Part shown: one piece after another, positions 7,753 to 16,930 of the stretch | Numbering within the stretch: position 1 is the first letter of the stretch | Layout: each line of letters begins with the position of its first letter | Notes under the pieces: generated by a model | What the model was told of the DNA's origin: nothing | Database searches by the model: none | Seen by the model: only the letters and a program-made list of their open reading frames with translations | Made by a program: the position numbers and the translations under genes | Assembly: GCA_034717695.1 (NCBI GenBank) | Contig: JAYELS010000068.1 | Span: forward strand, 1 to 64,000 | Source of the DNA: NAT127 sp034717695 | GTDB taxonomy: Bacteria; Pseudomonadota; Gammaproteobacteria; Pseudomonadales; Porticoccaceae | DNA: 64,000 nucleotides | Direction of reading: 5' to 3'

Positions 7753-10190
7753 CGATAGGCAAGCAGCCTGAGCGCATTGAACACAACCACCAGCGTTGAT
7801 CCTTCATGTGCCGCAACCGCTGGACCGATCCCGAGTCCCAGGATTGTCGCAGGCACCAGCAGTACCACGACGCCAAGACTGATGAACAGGTTCTGCCGAA
7901 TGATCGTGCGTGCTTGCCGGCTGAGTCCGACGGCGAACGGCAGATGGGAGAGGTCGTCGGCCATCAGGGCAACGTCGGCCGTTTCCAGCGCTACGTCCGA
8001 TCCTGCCGCGCCCATGGCGATTCCCACGGTTGCATTGGCCATGGCTGGAGCATCGTTGACGCCATCGCCAACCATCGCGACCTCACCGGCTTCTCGAAGC
8101 TTCTCGATCGCCTCCACTTTGTCTTCCGGCATCAGGTCGCCCCACGCTTCATCCAGGCCGACTTGCCTGGCGACAGCATCAGCGACGCGCTGGTTGTCGC
8201 CGGAGAGCATGACCATGCGGGTGATGCCGATCTTGCGCAGTCGCTCAAGCGCGGACCGTGCCGACGCGCGTGGTGTATCCATGAGGCCGATCACGCCAAG
8301 GTCGCGCCCATTCCGGCGGACCACCATGGTGGTCCGCCCCTCATTGCGGAGCTGTTCGACAGCGAAGGCAACAGACTCCGACAAGGGCGGCAGGCCATCA
8401 GCGCCGAACATCTCGGCCTTGCCGATCTGCACTGTATCGTCTTCGATCCGAGCGACCACACCCTGTCCGGTCAGGCTGCGAAGCCCGGACGCAGTAGGCA
8501 GAGGCGCACCACCAAGACGTTGCGTGCCGTCGCGCACAATCGCGCGGGCCAGGGGATGATCGCTTAATGCTTCGACCGCAACCGCCGTTGCCAGTAACTC
8601 GGCCTCGTCAATGTCGGGTGCCGGTGATACGTCAGTGATGCGCGGTCGTCCTTCTGTGAGCGTGCCGGTCTTGTCAAACGCGAGCGCATTGAGCGATCCG
8701 AGCTTTTCGAGTGGAGCACCACCTTTGATCAGAACACCGCCCCGTGCAGCGCGGGCGATACCAGAAAGCACGGCGCTCGGCGTGGCGATGGCGAGTGCGC
8801 AAGGGCTGGCCGCGACGAGAACGGCCATCGCGCGATAGAAGCTATCCCGGAATGGCTCGTCCACGACGACCCACGCGAACAGCAGCAGCACGGCCAGCGC
8901 CAGCACTGCCGGAACGAAAACACGCTCGAACCGATCGGTGAACCGCTGGGTCGGCGATTTTCGCGTCTCGGCTTCGCTGACCATTTTCACGATGCGCGCC
9001 AGCGCGCTCTCCGAGGAATGCTTGGTCACCACGATATCGATCGCGCCAGAGCCATTGATGGTGCCTGCGAACACGCGATGCGCCGCATCCAGCAGGTCGG
9101 GCCGTGCGGCGGCTTCCACGCGGTCGGGGACTGGACGTTTATCGACTGGCACACTCTCTCCGGTGACGGGAGCCTGGTCGACGCTGCTTTCCCCTGACAC
9201 CACGAACCCGTCTGCCGGCAGGCGCTCATTGGGGAGGACGATCACGACATCGCCCAGCGCCAGTGTTTCCACTGCGACCTCCATGATCGTGTCGCCACGA
9301 CGGACCTTTGCGGTCGCCGGAGCAAGTTCGGCGAGCGCTTCGATCGCGCGCTTGGCGCGAACCATGGCGTAGTGTTCGAGTGAATGACCGAGGCTGAACA
9401 GGAACAACAGCAGCGCACCTTCGGCCCACGCCCCGAGCGCCGCCGCGCCGGCTGCGGCGACCAGCATCAGCGTGTCGATCTCGAAACGTTTGAGCTTCAG
9501 GTTCTGTACCGCTTCTCCGACGGTGTAGAAGCCGCCGAAGAAGTAGGCGCCGAAATAGCAGGCGAGCGGCAACCAACCTGGCACAGGCGTCAGTTTTTCG
9601 ATTGCGAACCCCGTGGAGAGGAGTGCACCGCAGATCAGGGAGAAGATCAGCTCGCTATTGGCGCCGAAGATGCCGCCATGGCGGTGGTCGGTATCCTCGC
9701 CGCTCTTGCGTCGGTCGCCGTCCGCCTCGTGCCGATGTGTTTCGGGCTTGCGGTCCACCCCGGCTTCTGCCAGCGCTGCACGAATGTCATCCTCTGACGT
9801 CTGCTTGCGGTCAAATTCCAGCCGTACCACGCCGCCGACGCTGATCTCGGCTTCGAGCACACCGGTTAGCGCCAGTAGCTGTTCGGTTACCGTTCGCGCC
9901 CGCCGCTGGTGGGTAATGCCCTCGACGTCCCAGACGAGATGGCCGAACTGTTCGGTGATGCGCGCACCTGCAACCTCGACCAATTCGCGGATACGCACGA
10001 GCGATAATGTGTCAGGGTCATAGTGGATACAGAGTTGATGCGTTGCTTGGGCGCTATCGCTTTGGACATGGACATCCTCTACTCCAGTCTGGCCCCGCAG
10101 CTCGGCCAAGAGGCGTCCCACGCAGGCATCGGCGTCGTGCAAAATGTTCGGCAGCAGGATGGGGAGATCGAGACGCAGCTTGCTCGTCAT
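7743..10190 (-). CDS. Zn/Cd/Co-type P1B-4 heavy-metal ATPase
   Basis: 815-aa metal-transporting P-type ATPase. The N-terminal 150 residues resemble two degenerate heavy-metal-associated domains without CxxC, followed by a His/Asp-rich linker (HRHEAD...DTDHRHGG). The transmembrane metal site is SPC (462-464) instead of CPC, and the last helix carries HEGSTLVVVFNALRLL; both are P1B-4 signatures (CzcP/CtpD-like, Co/Zn/Cd). TGES, DKTGTLTEG, DHP and GDGVNDAPA are intact. Its start overlaps the czcA stop by 4 bases (ATGA), so it is the last gene of the czcICBA operon. The role is probably first-line export of Zn, Cd or Co to the periplasm for CzcCBA. Confidence 0.9.
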   Translation of the reverse strand: MTSKLRLDLPILLPNILHDADACVGRLLAELRGQTGVEDVHVQSDSAQATHQLCIHYDPDTLSLVRIRELVEVAGARITEQFGHLVWDVEGITHQRRARTVTEQLLALTGVLEAEISVGGVVRLEFDRKQTSEDDIRAALAEAGVDRKPETHRHEADGDRRKSGEDTDHRHGGIFGANSELIFSLICGALLSTGFAIEKLTPVPGWLPLACYFGAYFFGGFYTVGEAVQNLKLKRFEIDTLMLVAAAGAAALGAWAEGALLLFLFSLGHSLEHYAMVRAKRAIEALAELAPATAKVRRGDTIMEVAVETLALGDVVIVLPNERLPADGFVVSGESSVDQAPVTGESVPVDKRPVPDRVEAAARPDLLDAAHRVFAGTINGSGAIDIVVTKHSSESALARIVKMVSEAETRKSPTQRFTDRFERVFVPAVLALAVLLLFAWVVVDEPFRDSFYRAMAVLVAASPCALAIATPSAVLSGIARAARGGVLIKGGAPLEKLGSLNALAFDKTGTLTEGRPRITDVSPAPDIDEAELLATAVAVEALSDHPLARAIVRDGTQRLGGAPLPTASGLRSLTGQGVVARIEDDTVQIGKAEMFGADGLPPLSESVAFAVEQLRNEGRTTMVVRRNGRDLGVIGLMDTPRASARSALERLRKIGITRMVMLSGDNQRVADAVARQVGLDEAWGDLMPEDKVEAIEKLREAGEVAMVGDGVNDAPAMANATVGIAMGAAGSDVALETADVALMADDLSHLPFAVGLSRQARTIIRQNLFISLGVVVLLVPATILGLGIGPAVAAHEGSTLVVVFNALRLLAYRER

Positions 10191-13100
10191 GTGCGTGCCC
10201 CCCCTTTACGGGTCTTTGGCTTCGCAGCTCGTGCGGCGAAGGTAGGCAACACCAGCAGGGTCAATACAGTGGCCGTGATCAGGCCGCCGATGACGACGGT
10301 GGCCAGCGGCTTCTGCACTTCGGCCCCGGAGCCGGTCGCGATCGCCATCGGAATGAAACCGACGATGGCCACTAGCGCCGTGGTCAGCACCGCACGCAGG
10401 CGACTGGCCGCGCCGCCAGCGGCGGCCTCCAGCGGCGAATCGCCTGCGGTCAAGCGTTCGCGGATCGCCTGCATCAGCACCAGACCGTTGAGCGTCGCCA
10501 CGCCCGACACGGCAATGAAACCCACGGCTGCCGATACCGAGAAGGGCATGCCGCGCAGCATCAGCGCCAATGCACCTCCCACCAACGCCAATGGCACGCA
10601 GACGAACACCAGCGCTGCTTCACGGATCGTGCCCAGTGCCATGTACAGCAGGCTTCCGATCAGCAGGAACACGACCGGGATCACCAACGCCAACCGTGCC
10701 TCGGCGCGCTGCAGGTTCTCGAACTGCCCGCCCCACGTCAGGTACACGCCCGCCGGAAGCAATACATCTGCCACCGCGGCCTGGGCTTCCTGGACGAACC
10801 CGCCCAAGTCGCGACCGCGGACGTTCGCCTGAACCACGATCCGCCGGCTGCCGTTGTTGCGGCTGATCTGGCTGGGACCTTCGCTGACGTCGATACGCGC
10901 AACGGAGGCCAACGGCACCACCATGCCGTCAGGCGCGACGATGGGCAGCGCAGCGAGCTGCGCCGGATCGTTGCGCGTGTCTTCGTCAAACCGGATCACC
11001 ACATCGAAGCGGCGGTCGCCCTCAAAGATTTTGCCAGCCGAGGTGCCGCCGATGCCGGTCGCGACCGCTTCGCTGACATCGGCAGCCGTCAAGCCGTACT
11101 GCGCGGCGGCGGCGTGATCGACCCGCACCGTGAGCGTCGGCAATCCCGAAACCTGTTCCACACGGACGTCGGCGGCACCCTCTACGCCACGCAGCTTGAG
11201 CGCGACCTGATCCGCGGTTCTCTGCAAGATGTCGAAGTCGTCGCCGAAGACCATTACGGCCAAGTCGGTACGCACGCCGGAAATCAGCTCGTTGAAACGC
11301 AGTTCGATGGGTTGGCTGAACTCGAACGCATTGCCGATCTGGTTGCCGACGATGGACTCAAGCCGGCTGATCAGCTCTTCCTTGTCCAATGATCGGTCGG
11401 GCCATTCCGAGCGAGGCTTGAGCACGATCACGCTGTCGGAGATGTTGATCGGCATCGGATCGATGGCCGCTTCCGCCGTACCCGTGCGTGAGAAGATGGT
11501 CCTCACTTCCGGCTCACTCGTCAGTGCCTTCTCCAGGGCGAGCTGCATCGACAGCGATTGCTCAAGCGAAGCAGAAGGAACCCGCAGGGCCTGCATCGCG
11601 AGGTTGCCTTCGTCGAGCGTGGGCATGAACTCGCGACCCAGCGAGATGAAAGCTACCGAGCCGATCGCGAGCATGAGAACAGCGCCTGCAAGTACGGCAC
11701 GTGGCCGCGCTACCGCGATGCGGATGACCGGTTCGACCTTGCCCCGCACGTATCGGATGAGGCGAGTTTCGTGCTCGCCATCATGTTCATGTTCATGTTC
11801 TTGCTCTGGAATATGTTGGGACTTGGTTTTGGGTTCGCGCACGAACAGCGCCGCCATCGCCGGCACAAAGGTGAACGACAATATGAATGCACCGACCAAG
11901 GCAAGCATGAGGGTCGCCGCCATGGGCTGGAAGGTCTTACCCTCGACGCCTTCCAACGTGAGGATCGGTGCGAATACCAGCAGGATGATGGTCTGGCCGA
12001 AGGCAGCGGGCCGCACCATCTTGCGCGCCGCCTGGATCGCCACGCCCAGCCGCTCGCCTGCGGATAATGCACGACCCAACTCGGCCCGCTTCTGGCCAAG
12101 CATGAGCAGCGTCGCCTCGATTACGATCACCGCACCATCGACGAGGATGCCGAAATCGAGCGCGCCCAGGCTCATCAGGTTGCCGCTGATCTCGAAGCGA
12201 TTCATGCCGATCACTGCGAATAGGAATGACAACGGGATCACCAGTGCAGTGATAGCTGCCGCGCGGAAGTTGCCCAGCAACAGAAACAACACGGCGATGA
12301 CCAGTAGCGCACCTTCGGTCAGGTTCTTGGCGACCGTCTTGATCGTGGAATTCACCAGTTCGCTGCGATCAAGTACGGGTTCGGCCACGATGTTCGGTGG
12401 CAGGGAGCGATTGACTTCGGCAAGGCGTTCGGCCGCGGCCTGCGCCACGGTGCGGCTGTTGCCGTCGGCGATCATCAATGCAGTGCCGAGCACGGCTTCG
12501 TGCCCATCGCGCGTGGCGGCGCCCAGACGCGGCGCCTGCCCCAGACCGACGCTCGCCACGTCCGAGACGCGGATGACGAAGCCGTTGCGATTGGCGACAG
12601 GCGCCTGCGCCAGATCGTCGACGGTCTGCGCAAGGGCATCGGTCCGAACGATCAGACCCTCGCCAGCACGCTGGATGAATCCGGCACCTGCTTGGACATT
12701 GGAACGTTCAAGCGCCTGCACGAGATCACCCAGGCCGAGGCCGTAGGCTGCCAGCTGTTCGGCATTCGGGCGGATGGCATATTCCTTGACATAGCCACCG
12801 ATCGTGTCGACGCCCGCAAGCCCCGGAGCCGAGCGCATCTGCGGCGCAATGATCCAGTCCTGCACAGTGCGCAGGTAGGTGGCACGCTCCTCTGGCGTCG
12901 TGAGGCGGTCGCCTTCCGGCGTCAGATAGACCTCGTTGGCCTGCCAACCCGGTTCGTTCGGTTGACCGACGTTCGCCGGATCGAACGGCGTGAAATCCAC
13001 CGTCCACATCAGTACTTCGCCCAGACCCGTGGTCACCGGCGACATCATCGGCGTCACCCCTTCGGGCAACTCCTCCTCCACTTCGCGCATGCGTTCGGCC

Positions 13101-13429
13101 ACTTGCTGGCGTGCGAAGTAGATGTCGGTCTGGTCGGTGAAAATGGCGGTGACCTGGGAGAATCCGTTACGTGAGATCGAGCGGGTGCTAGTCAGTCCCG
13201 GGATGCCGGCCAAGGCTGTTTCAAGTGGATAGGTTACCTGACGCTCGATCTGACCGGGCGCGAGCGCGGGCGCTATGGTGTTGATCTGCACCTGGCGGTT
13301 GGTGATGTCTGGCACGGCATCAATGGGGAGCTTGCTGAGCTGGAACAGGCCATAAACCACGAGGAGCGTCGCGACGAAGACCACGGCCCAGCGGAAGCGG
13401 ACCGCTGTTTCAATAATAAACTTGAACAT
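10187..13429 (-). CDS. czcA: Heavy-metal RND efflux pump, CzcA type
   Basis: 1080-aa inner-membrane pump of the HME-RND family that drives divalent metal export with protons through an envelope-spanning complex. In the fourth helix DFGILVDGAVIVIE places Asp425, Asp431 and Glu438 at the positions of CzcA D402/D408/E415, the proton relay typical of Zn/Co/Cd (HME1) pumps. Two large periplasmic loops and 12 helices are present as usual. A His/Glu-rich stretch (EQEHEHEHDGEHET) sits in the cytoplasmic mid-loop and may bind metal. It lies 11 bp downstream of czcB. The length is normal for the family. Confidence 0.93.
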   Translation of the reverse strand: MFKFIIETAVRFRWAVVFVATLLVVYGLFQLSKLPIDAVPDITNRQVQINTIAPALAPGQIERQVTYPLETALAGIPGLTSTRSISRNGFSQVTAIFTDQTDIYFARQQVAERMREVEEELPEGVTPMMSPVTTGLGEVLMWTVDFTPFDPANVGQPNEPGWQANEVYLTPEGDRLTTPEERATYLRTVQDWIIAPQMRSAPGLAGVDTIGGYVKEYAIRPNAEQLAAYGLGLGDLVQALERSNVQAGAGFIQRAGEGLIVRTDALAQTVDDLAQAPVANRNGFVIRVSDVASVGLGQAPRLGAATRDGHEAVLGTALMIADGNSRTVAQAAAERLAEVNRSLPPNIVAEPVLDRSELVNSTIKTVAKNLTEGALLVIAVLFLLLGNFRAAAITALVIPLSFLFAVIGMNRFEISGNLMSLGALDFGILVDGAVIVIEATLLMLGQKRAELGRALSAGERLGVAIQAARKMVRPAAFGQTIILLVFAPILTLEGVEGKTFQPMAATLMLALVGAFILSFTFVPAMAALFVREPKTKSQHIPEQEHEHEHDGEHETRLIRYVRGKVEPVIRIAVARPRAVLAGAVLMLAIGSVAFISLGREFMPTLDEGNLAMQALRVPSASLEQSLSMQLALEKALTSEPEVRTIFSRTGTAEAAIDPMPINISDSVIVLKPRSEWPDRSLDKEELISRLESIVGNQIGNAFEFSQPIELRFNELISGVRTDLAVMVFGDDFDILQRTADQVALKLRGVEGAADVRVEQVSGLPTLTVRVDHAAAAQYGLTAADVSEAVATGIGGTSAGKIFEGDRRFDVVIRFDEDTRNDPAQLAALPIVAPDGMVVPLASVARIDVSEGPSQISRNNGSRRIVVQANVRGRDLGGFVQEAQAAVADVLLPAGVYLTWGGQFENLQRAEARLALVIPVVFLLIGSLLYMALGTIREAALVFVCVPLALVGGALALMLRGMPFSVSAAVGFIAVSGVATLNGLVLMQAIRERLTAGDSPLEAAAGGAASRLRAVLTTALVAIVGFIPMAIATGSGAEVQKPLATVVIGGLITATVLTLLVLPTFAARAAKPKTRKGGART

Positions 13430-13440
13430 ATGAGGAGTCC

Positions 13441-14628
13441 TTAGTGGCCGTGTTCGGCTTCGCCCTTGGCGAGTTCGGCCTTCAACAGGAAGGCATTCAT
13501 TCCGGCAATGCGTTCATCCCCAGACAGTCCATTGAGAATCTCGATGGACTCGCCTGCGCGCCGACCCGCGAGCACCGGTGTAACGCGGAAGCCATTGTCA
13601 TCAGCCACGAACACCACTGATCGTCCCTCCACGGTTTGAACGGCATCGGCGGGGACGGTCAGACCACCTTCCTGGCTGTTTGTGACGACGGTCCCTGTCA
13701 CGGGGGACCCAGCAGGCGGTAAGGCACTTGAAGTAGATCGCGCGCGAATAACGGCTGCACCGCTTTGCTCGCGCGCATTGGCGGCTACGCCAACGACCAC
13801 AGCTTCGAAGCTGCCAGACGGACCTGTGACTTGGAGACGAGCCCCAGAGGTCACCTCGGATGCCAATGCGGGAGGAGCGTTGAAGACGAGTTCCACTTGC
13901 GCCGGATCGGAGATTTCCACGACGGCTCCACCAGATGCGACGAAGCCACCCACAGTGGTACTGACCGCTCCGACTACACCCGCGATTGGGCTGACGACGC
14001 TGAAGCGCCCCGAGGTATTCGGTGAACCGCTTGCCGCGACCTGCGCTTGTGCCGCTCTTGCCGCCGCATCAGCGGCGAGTGAGCGGGCGCGAGACGCTTC
14101 CATGTCCTGACGAGCGACAATCCCCTGTTCGACGAGGTTCAAGTCGCGCTGATAAGCGAGGCGCGCAGCTTCGGCCTCGGCAACTGCAGCATCGGCGTTT
14201 GCACGCAAAGTAGCTGCATCGCCACTGACTATGACAGCCAGGAGCTGACCGGCTTCAACCGATGAGCCCGGAGCGACGTGTATCTGCTCGACCCTTCCGC
14301 CCGTGATCGCCGCTACGACTGCCCGAGCGCCCACTGCAGACTCGACCCGGCCTGACAGCCGATACTCGTTACCGCCGCCGCGGCCCACGTCTACGATGCT
14401 GATACCCGAGGCTTCGATTTGCCTCGCGGTTAATGCGACGACACCTTCCTCGGATGGCGCATCCTCGTGCTCGTCCTGCTGGTCAGGATCATTGTGAGCG
14501 GCGTGCTCATCATCCTCGACGTGAGCGGCGTGCTCCGAGTGCGGGATGAGCTGGGCAAGGCCGAAGCCAGTACCAAGGGCAACAAGTAGGACTGCTCCAC
14601 AGAGGAGCCGGATATTTGTGGTTGTCAT
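13441..14628 (-). CDS. czcB: Periplasmic adaptor (membrane fusion protein), CzcB type
   Basis: 395 aa. N-terminal membrane anchor at about 6-28, then a His/Asp-rich segment (HSEHAAHVEDDEHAAH) likely to bind metal, then barrel-sandwich/lipoyl, alpha-hairpin and beta-barrel regions of the RND adaptor family (HVAPGSSVEAGQLLAVI for the lipoyl half-motif). It should link CzcA to the outer-membrane channel and may present metal to the pump. A GAGGA ribosome site precedes the ATG. Ten bases separate it from czcC. Confidence 0.92.
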   Translation of the reverse strand: MTTTNIRLLCGAVLLVALGTGFGLAQLIPHSEHAAHVEDDEHAAHNDPDQQDEHEDAPSEEGVVALTARQIEASGISIVDVGRGGGNEYRLSGRVESAVGARAVVAAITGGRVEQIHVAPGSSVEAGQLLAVIVSGDAATLRANADAAVAEAEAARLAYQRDLNLVEQGIVARQDMEASRARSLAADAAARAAQAQVAASGSPNTSGRFSVVSPIAGVVGAVSTTVGGFVASGGAVVEISDPAQVELVFNAPPALASEVTSGARLQVTGPSGSFEAVVVGVAANAREQSGAAVIRARSTSSALPPAGSPVTGTVVTNSQEGGLTVPADAVQTVEGRSVVFVADDNGFRVTPVLAGRRAGESIEILNGLSGDERIAGMNAFLLKAELAKGEAEHGH

Positions 14629-14638
14629 CTATGCTTCC

Positions 14639-15877
14639 TCAAAATGGGGTGCGGCCGTCAAGGCGCGCGAGTTCGACTTCTGCACGGACGCGCGCTATGC
14701 GTGCGTCCACAGCGGTATTGCGTGCGGTAATCAAGGCAGACCGTATGCTGCGCAGCTCCAACTGCGAGATGCGCCCGGCATCGAAGCCAGCGCGTGCAAG
14801 GCGGTAGGCTTCTTCGGCAGAAGCGACGCCGTTATCGGCAGCACGTGTCCGGGTGATCGATGCAGTGAGGCGGGCTTGTGCAGCACTGCGATCTGCCTGG
14901 ACCTCCAACTTCATACCGGTCAGCCGCGCCTCGGCAGCTCGCTGCTCGGCACGCGCTGCACTGATAGCGCCCTTATTCCTATCGAACAGCGGAACGGATA
15001 CGCTGATGCCGAACATAAGTGCTTGGGAGTCGTATTCTTGGAATCGTCGGACACCGAGCGACGCGGTCACGTCGGGACGAGCACGCAGTCGCTCCACGGT
15101 TACGGATTGACCAGCCGCATCCAGTTCGGCTTCGGCAATCTGAACAGCCAAGGGATTGCGTACATCCTGTGCAAAGGGGCTGGGTGCGCGATCTAGCAGG
15201 CTGGTTCCGATGGATGTGACCGGCTCGGTCAGCATCGCTGCTGCTGCGAGACGCGCGAAAGCCGCATCTCGGTTTGCCTGTGTTTCGTCCACGACGGCAC
15301 GAGCAGCCTCCACCTCGCTTTCGGCCTGGATGCCACGAAGCGTAGGCTCACGACCTTCTTCTATAAGGACCATCACCGCGCTTGCATCCGCCTGCGTCAG
15401 CGACAGTGCCTCGACAGCCAGCTCATACTGCAAGGAAGCGGCTTCCGCCTCGGCATAGATCAGCGCCAGGCGGCCGGCCACTGCCCATCGCGATTGGTCG
15501 CGGCGCAGAGCAGCCGCGTCAGCTTCCGCTCGGGCGGCACCAATACGTGCACCCCGCTGTCCCCACAGTTCCAGGGGTTGGCTGACGGAAAACGTGGTCT
15601 CTGCGGCTTCATAGCCAGTGAACGGCGCGCGGCCGTAAGCGTTCTCGGCCTCCAGGGTGACGGAAGGATTAGGTAATGCACGGGCCTGTTGCGCGCGCGC
15701 ATTGGCGGCGTCGAGCAACGCTTCGGCTTCAAGTGTCGCCGGGGTTCGATCGAGATACTCGATCAGTGTTTCATAGGGCGGAGCTGGCTCGGCCCTGGCT
15801 GGCGATACCAGCGTGATCGTTGTTGCGACCACAGCAAAGCCAACCGCATATAGCGGTCGGTCAAACGACATGAACAT
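14639..15877 (-). CDS. czcC: Outer-membrane efflux channel, TolC/CzcC family
   Basis: 412-aa protein with a signal peptide (about 1-29, ending SPARAEP) and two outer-membrane-efflux-protein repeats rich in Ala/Arg/Glu helices, as in CzcC/TolC. It should form the trimeric exit duct for CzcA-CzcB. A GGGAG ribosome site is 7 bases before the ATG at 15877; a second ATG lies two codons downstream. It is the second gene of the czc operon, 64 bp after the small czcI-like gene. Confidence 0.92.
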   Translation of the reverse strand: MFMSFDRPLYAVGFAVVATTITLVSPARAEPAPPYETLIEYLDRTPATLEAEALLDAANARAQQARALPNPSVTLEAENAYGRAPFTGYEAAETTFSVSQPLELWGQRGARIGAARAEADAAALRRDQSRWAVAGRLALIYAEAEAASLQYELAVEALSLTQADASAVMVLIEEGREPTLRGIQAESEVEAARAVVDETQANRDAAFARLAAAAMLTEPVTSIGTSLLDRAPSPFAQDVRNPLAVQIAEAELDAAGQSVTVERLRARPDVTASLGVRRFQEYDSQALMFGISVSVPLFDRNKGAISAARAEQRAAEARLTGMKLEVQADRSAAQARLTASITRTRAADNGVASAEEAYRLARAGFDAGRISQLELRSIRSALITARNTAVDARIARVRAEVELARLDGRTPF

Positions 15878-15941
15878 AAGAAGACTCCCAAAGCTAAACG
15901 AATTGACGAAACGACCGTGCAGGCAGCACGGCGGGGATTCG

Positions 15942-16274
15942 TCAGGCTTTGGGGGGGCGCCTCAATCCATCAGGCGTGTGTGATGCGATAGCATCACTGT
16001 CTGGCCGTTGGTGCGCCAGGGGCAGGGAAACGGCGTGGGCCGCTGAGTGTGGGGGAACGTGAGCGTGTGTATGGTGACAATGCCCGTGGCTGCAGGCGCC
16101 ATGATCGAAGTCGGAACCCTTGTCCCTACTATCGTCACTATGGGTTTCAACGTATGAATACGTATCCCCACCCTCAGATGCGCACAAGACCGCATCAGCA
16201 ATAGGGATGACAACGAACGTTGCAAGAAGCAACGCCATCACTGCCAGCCTATGTCTGAACAAAATACGCATCAT
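15942..16274 (-). CDS. czcI: Small His-rich exported protein, CzcI-like
   Basis: 110 aa. Signal peptide at about 1-28 (LAVMALLLATFVVIPIADA), then an acidic stretch and a dense His/Cys cluster (HGACSHGHCHHTHAHVPPH). Small periplasmic His-rich proteins of this kind precede czcC in czc operons and are called CzcI; their proposed role is regulation or metal buffering. The assignment rests on position and composition, not on a strong domain. An ATG immediately follows the first ATG, so the start could be 16271. The promoter of the whole czc operon should lie upstream, between 16275 and about 16450. Confidence 0.65.
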   Translation of the reverse strand: MMRILFRHRLAVMALLLATFVVIPIADAVLCASEGGDTYSYVETHSDDSRDKGSDFDHGACSHGHCHHTHAHVPPHSAAHAVSLPLAHQRPDSDAIASHTPDGLRRPPKA

Positions 16275-16438
16275 TACATCAGGCTACCAAGAAATGAGCC
16301 AAGTTCGCAATCAATTTCGACGGCCAATAGGGTCAACGCCCACCTTGATCGGATGCTCGAAGCCTTGCTAGGAAAGCGACTCCTTGCAGGCTCAACTGTT
16401 AGACGGCAAAGAGAGGTGCATGTTACAATGCCTCGGAT

Positions 16439-16615
16439 ATGAAGCTGCTGTGGGGTGATTCGCTTCCTACGCATCTTCCCCGGTTTAACTCGGTCTGCCA
16501 TGACCCGTACTGCATCGATCAACATTGCTCAGTGGTGGCGCTTCCGGTAGAAGCGGCACGTCGTTGCGGCTTTGATCCGCACCTTGCCGCCCCACCGGCG
16601 GGCAAGGTTCAGTAG
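16439..16615 (+). CDS. Possible small Cys-rich ORF (58 aa), unrecognised
   Basis: Starts MKLLWGDSLPTHLPRF and has a CHDPYCIDQHC cluster (three evenly spaced Cys), then ALPVEAARRCGFDPHLAA. The ATG overlaps the TGA of another short upstream frame (16251-16442, ending MPRI). The ribosome site is weak. It may be a fragment of an island gene. I cannot assign a family and it may not be expressed. Confidence 0.25.
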   Translation: MKLLWGDSLPTHLPRFNSVCHDPYCIDQHCSVVALPVEAARRCGFDPHLAAPPAGKVQ

Positions 16616-16930
16616 ATGGCTCTCCGGCACGGCGGCTCCAAGACTCAGGAGATTGCCCGATGCCATTAAATCCCCCAGCCATAGGTAGCGCCTCGCGCAC
16701 CACGTCCTCGTGGTGCGCGGTTGTGCGCGTCGCTCACCGGCAGTCTTGCAAGGAGTCTCATCAAGGAGCCTTGCAGAGACGCACCGTGAGGCCAGCCTCC
16801 ATGCTCGCTGCCGCCCCACAAGGGCACTATCCGGCGCTTGTGCTGCCGAAATCCGGTGTATATGTGTATATATCTGTGTATATGGCCCCAAGAATGAGTA
16901 AAAAAAATACAGAAAAAACAAGAGGTTGTC
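16616..16930. other. Island/chromosome junction region upstream of trpG
   Basis: About 315 bp without a gene. It contains a strong hairpin at 16694-16719, a GC-rich stretch, and an AT-rich run with repeated GTGTATAT units (16855-16885) just before trpG. The AT-rich part is the likely trpG promoter region. No T-run follows the hairpin, so it is not an obvious terminator. Confidence 0.5.
16694..16719. repeat. Perfect 11-bp inverted repeat with 4-base loop
   Basis: CGCGCACCACG, TCCT, CGTGGTGCGCG. It forms a very stable hairpin at the junction between the metal island and trpG. It could be a relic recombination site or a transcript-end structure without a T-run. Confidence 0.7.

Larger units (their letters stand above)
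1..16900. mobile_element. Putative metal-resistance genomic island (left end outside window)
   Basis: The first 16.9 kb holds only copper/silver and zinc/cadmium/cobalt resistance genes, a LysR regulator and transposase debris. It stops abruptly before trpG, after which all genes are chromosomal housekeeping genes with stronger G/C bias at third positions. No trpE is present next to trpG. In Pseudomonas aeruginosa the trpE-trpG gap carries the pyocin cluster, so this site is a known place for insertions. No integrase, att site or clear terminal repeat is visible, so the boundaries are approximate and the island label is inferred from gene content and context. Confidence 0.5.
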
